From positions 1-52,370 of the forward strand of contig DAOOGR010000004.1 in NCBI GenBank assembly GCA_035415815.1: 52,370 nucleotides of DNA, written 5' to 3'. Origin of the DNA: Rectinema sp003452735 (GTDB lineage: Bacteria; Spirochaetota; Spirochaetia; Treponematales; Rectinemataceae). The notes below the pieces were generated by a model. The model did no database searches, had not been told where the DNA came from, and saw nothing but the letters and a program-made list of their open reading frames with translations. Of the stretch, positions 15,666-23,593 are shown in pieces (position 1 is the stretch's first letter; every line of letters begins with the position of its first letter). The translations under genes and the position numbers were made by a program.

Positions 15666-17414
15666 CTATTGAAGTCTAGTCAAAAGATGAATATCGACCA
15701 GTTTTGTCTTAAATATCGCCTGATCCAGATTGCCCACTCTAGGGTGCGACGCGAACAGCACGTTTTCGTATACCATTGGGAAATATGGCTTATCCGTCAT
15801 GAGCTGGGTCTGCACCTTTATATAGGCTTCTTCACGAGTCTTACGATCGAGTGAATAGCGTCCAATTTGAATGTTTTTGTTGACAATATCGTTGTTGTAG
15901 AGCGCACCATTCATTCCGGTCCCGATAGAGTCGCCGCCATAGATTATGCAGGTATAGTCTGGATCCATAGTAGGTGTGAACCAGGCGGTCACCACCATGT
16001 CGTACCCATCTCCAGTCTTGCTCTGCTGTATGATCTGCGCATTCACCATTGGGACTACTTTTATCAAGTCAAAGCCAAGAGTCGTCTTGACCTGGTCTTT
16101 TATATTGTTAGCAATTTTCACTCGGTCTGTGACGTTACCCACAACCAAGGTTACCGATTCCGGCCCTAACTTTGCCCTGAATTCGGGCGAAAGCATGGCA
16201 AATTCGGCTTTAGCCTTTTCCTTGTTGTAGTACCAAGTCTTCTCATTGAACTCTGCAAAAGGAGTGCCCGCTGGAGCACCTTCGACATAGCCTAGGAATC
16301 CTGGCTGCATCATTTGATTGGCTGGCACTGCATAGCCATTGAAGATATCGACCTGCTTGATGAATGGTACTGGATTTATCGAATAGAAAATTGCCCTTCT
16401 AAGATGAGTTGAGTCACCTTCGGTATACTGGCCAGATAAATCAAGCTTGCCGTTTTTCTTCTGCCCAACAAGATCGGAATTCATATTGAAGACGCCGTAC
16501 CATATTGTAACTCCAGGTTTCGTGGTAATAACAAGGCCGTTTCTGTCCAGATTTCCTATATCGAGCTTAGAGAGGTTGAAGGCCATGTCCACCTCACCGG
16601 TTATCAAGACGTTGTTGACTTGCGGTTGTTCGGACATAGCTCTAAAGACGATATTCTTAAAAGCAACTGTGTTGGCGTCTCCCCACCAAGCTTCGTTCCG
16701 CGTAAGCTGGACTTCCTGTGGATTTGGCCATGACACGAATTTATAGGGCCCGGTTCCAACAACAATCTTTGTGCCATAATCCGCACCTGCGGCTTCTACG
16801 GTCTCCTTGTCTTCTATGCCAGAGCAGTAGTGCGCAAGAATGTTGAGCGCTGGTCCGTATGGAGAAGCTGTCATATATTTTGCACGATCTTCCCATGAGG
16901 TCAACGCGACAGTTGCATATTCAGGATCTTTGAGCTTGCCAAAAGTGATCTTTACTGTGTAATCATCTACCTTCACTACAGAAAGAACCGCACTGAACAT
17001 ACTCTTGGAACTCGACTTCGGGTGATGTAGAATTCGATTGAACGAAAAGACTACATCATCGGCAGTAAATGGATTGCCATTATGGAATTTTACGCCTTTT
17101 CGGAGCTTGATAGTGTAAACAGAACCGTCCTTGGAAACGAGTCCGTTCTGAATCGTTGGTATAGTCTCGGCTAGAATTGGATAAAAGGTATTATCTGACT
17201 TCATTCCAATCAACGTTTCATTGATCTCCCTCATTATCTGCGCTTCGTTCAGAGTCGTGTATATGTTTGGATCGAGCGGCTGTGGAGCAGCAGCAAGGAC
17301 AAAGACCAAGGTATCAGGATCTCTGTTCCGCAAAGTTGGCCCTTTCTTTGCTTGTGCAAAAACGACTCCGCCCAAGGCTAGGCAGATAAGTACAATCGAC
17401 AAAAATTTCTTCAT
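15666..17414 (-). CDS. Peptide ABC transporter substrate-binding protein (family 5)
   Basis: Periplasmic or surface binding protein, 582 aa, family 5 (DppA/OppA). Signal peptide MKKFLSIVLICLALGGVVFA with cleavage after VFA-Q; no lipobox Cys. Family features: DTLVFVLAAAPQPLDPN at the mature N-terminus, YTIKLRKGVKFHNGNPFTADD-type motif (VKFHNGNPFTADDVVFSFNR) and VGTGPYKF. GGAGG lies before the ATG. It is the fourth gene of the operon after rpiR, iadA and the M55 peptidase and the first of five transporter genes. A stem-loop at 15610-15662 follows it. Confidence 0.93.
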   Translation of the reverse strand: MKKFLSIVLICLALGGVVFAQAKKGPTLRNRDPDTLVFVLAAAPQPLDPNIYTTLNEAQIMREINETLIGMKSDNTFYPILAETIPTIQNGLVSKDGSVYTIKLRKGVKFHNGNPFTADDVVFSFNRILHHPKSSSKSMFSAVLSVVKVDDYTVKITFGKLKDPEYATVALTSWEDRAKYMTASPYGPALNILAHYCSGIEDKETVEAAGADYGTKIVVGTGPYKFVSWPNPQEVQLTRNEAWWGDANTVAFKNIVFRAMSEQPQVNNVLITGEVDMAFNLSKLDIGNLDRNGLVITTKPGVTIWYGVFNMNSDLVGQKKNGKLDLSGQYTEGDSTHLRRAIFYSINPVPFIKQVDIFNGYAVPANQMMQPGFLGYVEGAPAGTPFAEFNEKTWYYNKEKAKAEFAMLSPEFRAKLGPESVTLVVGNVTDRVKIANNIKDQVKTTLGFDLIKVVPMVNAQIIQQSKTGDGYDMVVTAWFTPTMDPDYTCIIYGGDSIGTGMNGALYNNDIVNKNIQIGRYSLDRKTREEAYIKVQTQLMTDKPYFPMVYENVLFASHPRVGNLDQAIFKTKLVDIHLLTRLQ

Positions 17415-17527
17415 GTCAATAACCTCCTTGAAGATATTCTATAGCTGCAACGCAGCATTAATTTATTCACCATATAGGTAAGTTTTTCTCTTAAATGAAA
17501 TAAGAATGCTTGTATAAGTGTTTGTTT
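17415..17527 (-). promoter_or_regulatory. Intergenic gap before the peptide-binding-protein gene
   Basis: 113 bases between the M55 peptidase and the binding protein hold a ribosome binding site (GGAGG) and a small inverted repeat GCTGC-GTT-GCAGC at about 17443-17455. An internal promoter is possible but no convincing -35/-10 pair was found. Confidence 0.25.
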
Positions 17528-18370
17528 TCAAGTGAAAGCGGCAAACTTGCCACCTAGCATTGCGGCTGCATGAATCATCCGATATATGCTTCTCATGTCG
17601 GTAGATCTATAAAGAACTCGCCTTCCTCCTCTTCGTTCTAGCCCTGGTATCACGGAGACAGCATCCGCTATGACAGTAGAGGCAAAATCGATCTCGAGAT
17701 CGTAAGCTGGCGCTAGAGTAAGTGGCTTGAAAGTATCTTTCCTGTCTATGGCTTGCATCGCCCCTTCGACGAATTTAGGCTTCAGGTTGTCCTCGAAGTA
17801 CATTTTAGCTGCAAACCGCCCAAGGCCTTGCTTTGTGCAAATAAATATAGGTGGAATTGGAAAATGCTCTTCTATTTCCTTCTCAAGAATATCATCGCCG
17901 GACACAAAACATACGGGCACCCCATAATGAGAAGCGAGCATAGCATTTATGTCCGCTTCGGACATTTCCTGGCCATTCAACCGGACACAATAGATACACG
18001 AGGACGAATAACTATGATCCATCAATCCATGCAAGGCTCCGATTTTTGCATGATATCCAACTAGCATAAGAAGATCGAAACTTTCGTCCAGGCCTTCGAG
18101 CATATAGAAAGGACGCGGATAGCCGCGAATCAAGTTAATACGCGAATCGCCAAAGCTTCTAAATGGAATTCCCTCGCCCCTAGCATGAGAGTCGCATATG
18201 CATATTTCTCTGATTTCATCGTTATACTTCGATCTATTTATGCCTTCTACAATCCAAGACAATTCTTTCCATGCATTCTCATAAACTGTTTGGTGACCAT
18301 TGCCTTCCATATCGCTCCATGAGACAGCACCATGAATGCCTTCCATGTCTACAGAAATAAAAACCTTCAT
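17528..18370 (-). CDS. D-aminopeptidase, DppA-type (peptidase family M55)
   Basis: Zinc-dependent D-stereospecific aminopeptidase that releases N-terminal D-amino acids, for example from D-Ala-D-Ala; cytoplasmic decamer in the B. subtilis relative. At 280 aa it has normal length. All family residues are visible: SVDMEG with the zinc Asp and Glu, the ICDSHARG His, LVGYHAKIG, MDHSYSS carrying the proposed nucleophile His, and SEADINAML with the zinc Glu. Its position upstream of a Dpp-type importer and beside iadA repeats the known association of DppA peptidases with dipeptide transporters. It suggests recycling of cell-wall or D-residue peptides. Confidence 0.92.
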   Translation of the reverse strand: MKVFISVDMEGIHGAVSWSDMEGNGHQTVYENAWKELSWIVEGINRSKYNDEIREICICDSHARGEGIPFRSFGDSRINLIRGYPRPFYMLEGLDESFDLLMLVGYHAKIGALHGLMDHSYSSSCIYCVRLNGQEMSEADINAMLASHYGVPVCFVSGDDILEKEIEEHFPIPPIFICTKQGLGRFAAKMYFEDNLKPKFVEGAMQAIDRKDTFKPLTLAPAYDLEIDFASTVIADAVSVIPGLERRGGRRVLYRSTDMRSIYRMIHAAAMLGGKFAAFT

Positions 18371-18434
18371 GCTTCATCCTCTGTGTGAACAATCTCTTGC
18401 ACAATAGCGAGATATCGCCTGCTAGTCAGTGATT

Positions 18435-19610
18435 TCATTCAAAATAACCTTTCTTGATAACTTCGCCCCTGCGAACGACTAAACGCCCACGGCTTATTAC
18501 ATCTCGAATCTCGAGCCCATCGGATTCCAGTACCAAAATATCGGCGTCCGCTTCTTCTCTAATTGTCCCCTTTCTACCCTCCAATCCATAGTTTCGAGCT
18601 GGATTGGATGTCAAAGGCAAAAGAGCTTCTTCCAATGGCAGATGCTTTTGCTGAACAAGATTCCTTAGCTCGAACATCAGTGTCTCAGGCGTTCCGATAC
18701 CCATTCCGGTAATTCTGCTATGATCTCCATTCCACTCTGGAAGCGAACCACCAGCATCAGAACTGAAGGTAACATGATCCAACAGACCTTTCTCCCTAGC
18801 TAGCATTGCAAAATCGGCGGCACTCATGTTCTCAGAATTAGCATTCACTTCTTTTCGACATGTAGCATCGACCATTCCTCCACCCTTGGCCAGTTCGAAT
18901 ACTTGGTCCAGCAATTTCGGATTTTTACGATTGATATGCGTCGGAACGAACATAGCTGGCCTTATGCCTGGATTCTTTATCACCTCCATAATAAGATCGA
19001 GCGCCTGCGGCCTAATGCCAGTATGGACTGTGATTATTCCAGGCTTGTTCGCAATTAGAGCCGCTACAAAGACATCCGACGCAAGCCTTGCAAGATCCGC
19101 TACATCCATATATGGTCCGCGAGTATCCGATAGAGCAAGCTTTACCCCGATTACTGGATCGCAAAACAAAATATCCTTGGCAACCGAGCCAGTTATGCTT
19201 GGAGAAGGGTACCAATAAGCTCCTGTTAGCATGAAAGCCGTCATGCCTTCGGTATTGAAAGCCTTAGTTTTTGCATAGAGGTCTTCGAGCGACCGAGTTA
19301 GAGAGTCTGTTCCTAAGAGCCCTATGGCAGTAGTAACACCATTTAGAAAATTCATTGATATCTGAAGTTCTGGAGTTCTAGTTTCAAATCCTCCTTCGCC
19401 TCCGCCGCCTATAAAATGCTGGTGTCCATCGATCAATCCTGGAACGACAATACATCCTGATGCATCGATCGTTTCGACATGCGAAATCGAGCTAGATACA
19501 TCGATATTGGAATCGACGGAAATAATCCTATCGCCCCCAATTAGAATATCCCTAAATCCAAGCGGATAGGGCGCATATACTTCTCCATTTTTCAGCAGCA
19601 ACATGCTCAT
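18435..19610 (-). CDS. iadA: Isoaspartyl dipeptidase IadA
   Basis: Hydrolyses beta-aspartyl (isoaspartyl) dipeptides left by protein damage or cyanophycin breakdown; amidohydrolase superfamily, cytoplasmic. The 391-residue sequence follows E. coli IadA closely: DGHQHFIGGGGEGG with two zinc His, the carbamylated Lys in VIGVKLALSD, His in ITVHTGI, His in VPTHINR, and the catalytic Asp in FSSDAGGS. The start at 19610 (ATG for MSMLLLKNG) has GGAG six bases upstream; the ATG at 19622 would place that site inside the gene. It follows the rpiR gene by about 30 bases. Confidence 0.95.
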   Translation of the reverse strand: MSMLLLKNGEVYAPYPLGFRDILIGGDRIISVDSNIDVSSSISHVETIDASGCIVVPGLIDGHQHFIGGGGEGGFETRTPELQISMNFLNGVTTAIGLLGTDSLTRSLEDLYAKTKAFNTEGMTAFMLTGAYWYPSPSITGSVAKDILFCDPVIGVKLALSDTRGPYMDVADLARLASDVFVAALIANKPGIITVHTGIRPQALDLIMEVIKNPGIRPAMFVPTHINRKNPKLLDQVFELAKGGGMVDATCRKEVNANSENMSAADFAMLAREKGLLDHVTFSSDAGGSLPEWNGDHSRITGMGIGTPETLMFELRNLVQQKHLPLEEALLPLTSNPARNYGLEGRKGTIREEADADILVLESDGLEIRDVISRGRLVVRRGEVIKKGYFE

Positions 19611-19639
19611 CTTGTGCTCCATAATTTGAATTGAATTTA

Positions 19640-20500
19640 TTATTCTTTTGGATTACTGATAACTAAATACCCGCTTTCCTGCATCGATATAGTTTTCTGC
19701 CGGCTCGCTGCGGCGCTTTCCTTTTCGTCCAGATACACCATTTGCACCAAAACATGCAAAATCGATATGAGCCCGGCAAAAGAATTGGTCAACAACAAAG
19801 AATTAGTTATACAACGTATTACCTTATCTGCTTCAGAATACACAGGGCATGCAGCCGAATCCGTAAAGAGAAAGAGCGAACCACTCTTTTCTTTGACGAC
19901 TTTTGCCACATGCCTTACCTCTAAAGAGTATGGAGGAAATGTCATCAGAAACATCACGTCTTCGCTCGAAAAAGATTTGAGAACCGGAGCGTAATCCGAT
20001 ACTGATCCCGAAACTACATACACTTCCTTTTCTAGAGAACTCATTAAAGTATATTTAAAAATTTGGGCTACATAAGCAGTTGCCCCAAAAGCGCTTAAAT
20101 ATACCCTACGAGCTTTCTTTATGCCTTCTCCCATTATTTCCAGATCAGCCATCTTTATATTGGAAAAGGTGCTGCGTGTGTTGTTGTATTCATTTTGAAA
20201 TAGCTTTTGCAGACGTTTTTCATCTGGCAGAATATCCAGCTCACTCAAAGCAATCTTGTCGTAAGGATTCAATCTATGCCTGATTTCATCTTGAATTTCA
20301 TGCTTGAATTCTTGATACCCTTCAAACCCTAAGCTTTTTGCAAATCGGACCAGCGTTGCGCTACTTACACCAATGGACCTACTTATTGTGTGGATTGAGG
20401 AAAAAGCAACACTCTGTTCGTGATCCAACATATAAGAGCCTATTTTCTGATAGCTATTCGGCATTTCAGGAAGCATTTTCCTGATCTTATCAAGAATCAT
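19640..20500 (-). CDS. MurR/RpiR family transcriptional regulator of the peptide operon
   Basis: Cytoplasmic DNA-binding regulator, 286 aa. An N-terminal helix-turn-helix of the RpiR type (SIHTISRSIGVSSATLVRFA around residues 36-56, then LGFEGYQEFK) is followed by a SIS sugar-isomerase-fold sensor domain (about 110-250, with ARRVYLSAFGATAYVA and the Ser-rich SGSVSDYAP). It is the promoter-proximal gene of the peptide operon, and a strong minus-strand promoter with an imperfect palindrome at its start point is readable upstream, so autoregulation together with control of the peptidase and transporter genes is likely. SIS domains usually sense sugar phosphates; the signal here might be a muropeptide-related compound, which is inference. 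Confidence 0.9.
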   Translation of the reverse strand: MILDKIRKMLPEMPNSYQKIGSYMLDHEQSVAFSSIHTISRSIGVSSATLVRFAKSLGFEGYQEFKHEIQDEIRHRLNPYDKIALSELDILPDEKRLQKLFQNEYNNTRSTFSNIKMADLEIMGEGIKKARRVYLSAFGATAYVAQIFKYTLMSSLEKEVYVVSGSVSDYAPVLKSFSSEDVMFLMTFPPYSLEVRHVAKVVKEKSGSLFLFTDSAACPVYSEADKVIRCITNSLLLTNSFAGLISILHVLVQMVYLDEKESAAASRQKTISMQESGYLVISNPKE

Positions 20501-20530
20501 GATGTTTCAATTTCTCCTAATCCAATCTTG

Positions 20531-20544
20531 GTAACTTTTGTTTC
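20531..20544. promoter_or_regulatory. Candidate RpiR operator
   Basis: Read on the minus strand, GAAAC-AAAA-GTTAC is a palindrome with one mismatch, lying at the predicted transcription start of the rpiR operon. Confidence 0.4.
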
Positions 20545-20547
20545 AGA

Positions 20548-20576
20548 ATTATCGCATCATTAAATTTATATGTCAA
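20548..20576 (-). promoter_or_regulatory. Sigma70-type promoter of the rpiR-iadA-dpp operon
   Basis: On the minus strand a perfect TTGACA (20571-20576) is followed after exactly 17 bases by GATAAT (20548-20553), about 50 bases before the rpiR ATG. Confidence 0.7.
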
Positions 20577-20669
20577 CGTTTATCGGCAAGATTTTTTGAT
20601 TTTTTGCAATCAAGGACTCTTGACCGCTAACTCACTGCAGGATAAGTTTTTCACAAGGAGGTACCTTTA

Positions 20670-21359
20670 ATGAAACGATTGTTGCTGTTGTTCGCAATCC
20701 TAGCTGTCGTCGCCGTCAGCCCAGCGCTTGCAGAAACCGAAGCCGAACTTAAAGCTGCTTACGAAAACGCGGTCAAACTCGCCACTGCTGCTCCCCAGGA
20801 CTATACGCTTAACTGGCAAGCCGCTCGCGCAGCTCGTTCTTATGGGGATTATCTCGTCGTACACCAAACTACTGGTTGGAAAGAAACCGCACGCGCAGCG
20901 GCCAAAGAAGGCATGAAATATGGAGAGATTGCCTTTAATCTGAACCCAAGCGGTATCGAAGGATGGTACTACTATGGCCTTTGCGTGGGAACCTACTCGG
21001 ATTGCGTCAGTATCGTCACTGCCCTCACTGAAGGTCTTAAAGGCAAAACCCAAATGGGTTTCGAGAATGCCTATAAATTCGATAAGACCTACGACAATGG
21101 CGGACCTATCCTTGCGCTTGGCCGCTTCTGGCAGGTTCTACCCGGCATTGCCGGCCAGGATCGCAAAAAAGCCGAAAAACTCTTCGATGAGTACATTGCC
21201 CTCTTTGGATCCTCTCCCAAAGCTAATAGCGACGCCTGGTATTTCCGCGGCCAACTCTACAAAGATACAAAGCGCCCAGACCTCGCCAAGGCTGATCTAG
21301 AAAAAGCAGCCTCGATGGGTAATGAAAACGCAAAGAAGCTGCTGGCGGAGATGAAATAA
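20670..21359 (+). CDS. Exported helical-repeat protein, TRAP-associated T-component (TatT)-like
   Basis: Secreted protein of 229 aa with a clean signal peptide (MKRLLLLFAILAVVAVSPALA, cleavage before ETEAE) and no lipobox Cys. The mature part is all-helical and TPR-like: LNWQAARAARSYGDY, EGMKYGEIAFNLNPSGIEGWYYYG-type repeat, ALGRFWQVLPG, and a final AWYFRGQLYKDTKRPDLAKADLEKA repeat. This resembles the T-component proteins that partner TRAP binding proteins in treponemes, though here no TRAP gene is adjacent. AAGGAGG lies before the ATG, and its codon use is richer in C-ending codons than its neighbours, both consistent with high expression. A possible promoter, TTGACC at 20620-20625, lies upstream. 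Function beyond periplasmic binding is unknown. Confidence 0.65.
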   Translation: MKRLLLLFAILAVVAVSPALAETEAELKAAYENAVKLATAAPQDYTLNWQAARAARSYGDYLVVHQTTGWKETARAAAKEGMKYGEIAFNLNPSGIEGWYYYGLCVGTYSDCVSIVTALTEGLKGKTQMGFENAYKFDKTYDNGGPILALGRFWQVLPGIAGQDRKKAEKLFDEYIALFGSSPKANSDAWYFRGQLYKDTKRPDLAKADLEKAASMGNENAKKLLAEMK

Positions 21360-21424
21360 GGAGGGTTGTCCGATAGTCGGCTCCGAATCTTAGCATTGTT
21401 TATAATTTATTTTGACTCATTATA

Positions 21425-22420
21425 TCATGCGGGCTCATTCATTGCACAAATGCTGCCATCCTCTTGTATTTCGAATAAGACTGCCCTGTGTGGCCCAGTC
21501 TGCCGAAAATAAGGCGGCATTTCAATGTTATCCGTTACCCAAAAATTAGTTTTCGAATCAAACATCGAAAGCACTTCTGGTACAGGCGCTCCAAAAGGAT
21601 TATCTCGAGAAACACTTACAATAGCATGAGTTGGATTGATGGCCCCTGCAAGCCTTTTAGTCATGCTGTCCGCCTGCCCATGATGGGGAATTTTTAGAAT
21701 ATCGGCTTTTAGAGAGTAGGGTTCTTTATTATATCGCCTCCAAAACGAGCTGGGCAAATCAGCAGGCAAAAGGATTTTTACGTCGCCATATTTGAGTTGC
21801 AGGGCAACACTGGAATTATTTTCGATTTCATCCAATTCCATAAGAATTTTCTCTGCTTTTTGGTCTGTTCCATTTAGTAGATTGTTCACCATCTTTTCTG
21901 TGCGACTTACCAAGAAAGGATCAACCTCAAAAATATTCGCCTGCAATTTATCGGTAAGCTCCACAGTCGCCAGTCTTTTGCCCACTACCTCTATTTCTTT
22001 TCCATTTATATTAGCAATTCTCTGCATATCCGCGAGAAGGTTTAAAGACGTTCTCATTTCCTTTGCAATCCGATTGTCGATATGCGCTCTATTCAGATTG
22101 TCTAGGTAATCAAGTTCATTTAGCTTGCAACTCGACCATATATAGCCAAACTTGCAAGTCTGCATGACTTCTGGCATTCCGCCCACATGATCAATATGCA
22201 AATGGGACAGGAACAATACATCAAGAGATTGAATCCTTCGGGATTGAAGATATTTAAAAGGAGGTATACGGCCTGGACTACAATCATATGAATCACAATA
22301 CATCCCCATATACGGAACGCCTCCATCGATGAGCATTGAAAATATCGGTTTAGAATCATTCAATTCCTCGATGAGTATAGAATCGCCATATCCAACATTT
22401 ATAAAGGTTATCTTTAGCAT
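21425..22420 (-). CDS. Metallo-beta-lactamase-fold hydrolase, ComEC/Rec2-like soluble domain
   Basis: Soluble protein of 331 aa with a metallo-beta-lactamase fold: FINVGYGDSILIEE at the N-terminus, the metal motif LSHLHIDHVGG, LLPADLPSSF and KIPHHGQADS. These match the C-terminal domain of ComEC and its free-standing relatives, without the membrane competence part. Substrate unknown: nucleic acid, a nucleotide or a small phosphodiester are possible. It is divergent from the LacI-family gene and shares a promoter region with it, where its own TTGTCA-18-TATACT promoter can be read. No operon partner is evident. Confidence 0.8.
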   Translation of the reverse strand: MLKITFINVGYGDSILIEELNDSKPIFSMLIDGGVPYMGMYCDSYDCSPGRIPPFKYLQSRRIQSLDVLFLSHLHIDHVGGMPEVMQTCKFGYIWSSCKLNELDYLDNLNRAHIDNRIAKEMRTSLNLLADMQRIANINGKEIEVVGKRLATVELTDKLQANIFEVDPFLVSRTEKMVNNLLNGTDQKAEKILMELDEIENNSSVALQLKYGDVKILLPADLPSSFWRRYNKEPYSLKADILKIPHHGQADSMTKRLAGAINPTHAIVSVSRDNPFGAPVPEVLSMFDSKTNFWVTDNIEMPPYFRQTGPHRAVLFEIQEDGSICAMNEPA

Positions 22421-22453
22421 TTTCTGCTTCTTTCAGCCAATTATGATTTTTAT

Positions 22454-22483
22454 AGTATAGATTGAAAAAATTATGCTTGACAA
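22454..22483 (-). promoter_or_regulatory. Promoter of the metallo-beta-lactamase-fold gene
   Basis: On the minus strand TTGTCA (22478-22483) is separated by 18 bases from TATACT (22454-22459). Its -35 box overlaps the -35 box of the divergent LacI-family gene promoter. Confidence 0.6.
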
Positions 22484-22504
22484 GTATACAACATTGATTA
22501 AAAT
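22477..22504 (+). promoter_or_regulatory. Promoter of the LacI-family regulator gene
   Basis: A perfect TTGACA (22477-22482) is followed after 16 bases by TAAAAT (22499-22504). The ATG at 22521 lies about ten bases from the predicted start point and has no Shine-Dalgarno sequence. Confidence 0.65.
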
Positions 22505-22505
22505 A

Positions 22506-22517
22506 GTAAGCGGTTAC
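22506..22517. promoter_or_regulatory. LacI-type operator-like palindrome
   Basis: GTAA-GCGG-TTAC, an inverted repeat with a CG core offset by one base, lies between the -10 box and the start codon of the regulator gene, a position suited to autorepression. Confidence 0.45.
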
Positions 22518-22520
22518 ATT

Positions 22521-23543
22521 ATGAATCAAAATAATTTCGAATCTAGGGTCACTATAGACCATGTTGCCTCTCTTTGTGGATTTTCAAAGGCTACTGTCTC
22601 TCGCGTAATCAATAGAGAAGGATCTGTGAAGCCAGCAACTGAAGCAAAAGTCTGGGAGGCAATTAAAAAGCTTGGTTATATGCCAAATAATGCAGCAAGC
22701 GCTCTCTCTGGCGGAAAGACAAGAACTGTAGCTGTCTATCTGCCCGATGTAAAAACCGAATATTATGCTGCCTTACTTACAGGGCTGGAAGATGTGGCGG
22801 AAAAAAAATTTTTCAATATTATCATAAAAACAAAAAACAATAAGAAAGCCTTATATGATCTAGCAATAAACAACAAAGTTGATGCATTCGTGCTCAGAAA
22901 CAATGGCCTTCAGCCCTTTGATCATGATGTACTGGTAGCTATCAAACGCCAAGGAATTCCCGTTGTCTTTATCGGTAAACCACCTACAGAAAGCGATTCG
23001 CATGCGATTCTAATCGATAATGTGGGAGGAGCCAGGTTGATGGCTCATCATTATGTTCAGCATGGCTTCAAAAATATCTTGTTTATCGCGGGCCCAAAAG
23101 ACAACATAGATTCTAACGATAGGCTATATGGCTTCAAGATGGGCCTAAATGAAATGTCAGCAGATATCCAAACCTTGGATATAGCTCACGGAGACTTTCA
23201 GCGTGAATCTGGTTATCAAGCAGCTCAAGAGACTTTTGAAAATCACAAATATGATGCGGTCTTTGCAGCTAGCGATCATATGGCTTTAGGCGCAATGCTC
23301 TATTGTAGAAGCAAAGGTATTAGAGTACCTGAAGATGTAGCCATAACTGGTTTTGATGATACCTTTTTCTCTGAATTTCTCGATCCTCCCCTAACTACAG
23401 TCCGACAACCAATGCAGGATATTGGTTCAATCGCCATGGAAACTGTCCTTAACATCCTCGAACACAATAGTTCGCGATTTCAGAAAATGATTTTGCCTAC
23501 GCAGCTTCAAATCAGAAAATCATGTGGTTGCACACATACTTGA
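22521..23543 (+). CDS. LacI-family transcriptional regulator
   Basis: Repressor-type regulator of 340 aa. The N-terminal LacI helix-turn-helix reads VTIDHVASLCGFSKATVSRVIN, followed by the hinge NNAASALSGGKTRTVAV and a periplasmic-binding-protein-like sensor domain with the usual SDHMALGAM, VAITGFDDTFFSEFLDPPLTT-type motif and C-terminal LQIRKSCGC. ATG 22521 is chosen because it gives the standard distance to the helix-turn-helix; an ATG at 22473 would lie upstream of the promoter. It directly precedes, on the same strand, an AfuABC-type transporter, so it probably controls that operon in response to a sugar or sugar phosphate. Confidence 0.9.
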   Translation: MNQNNFESRVTIDHVASLCGFSKATVSRVINREGSVKPATEAKVWEAIKKLGYMPNNAASALSGGKTRTVAVYLPDVKTEYYAALLTGLEDVAEKKFFNIIIKTKNNKKALYDLAINNKVDAFVLRNNGLQPFDHDVLVAIKRQGIPVVFIGKPPTESDSHAILIDNVGGARLMAHHYVQHGFKNILFIAGPKDNIDSNDRLYGFKMGLNEMSADIQTLDIAHGDFQRESGYQAAQETFENHKYDAVFAASDHMALGAMLYCRSKGIRVPEDVAITGFDDTFFSEFLDPPLTTVRQPMQDIGSIAMETVLNILEHNSSRFQKMILPTQLQIRKSCGCTHT

Positions 23544-23593
23544 AAAATAGCTGCTTTAGGCGGATTTTTGATATTGCCATAAGGAGGCAAAAC

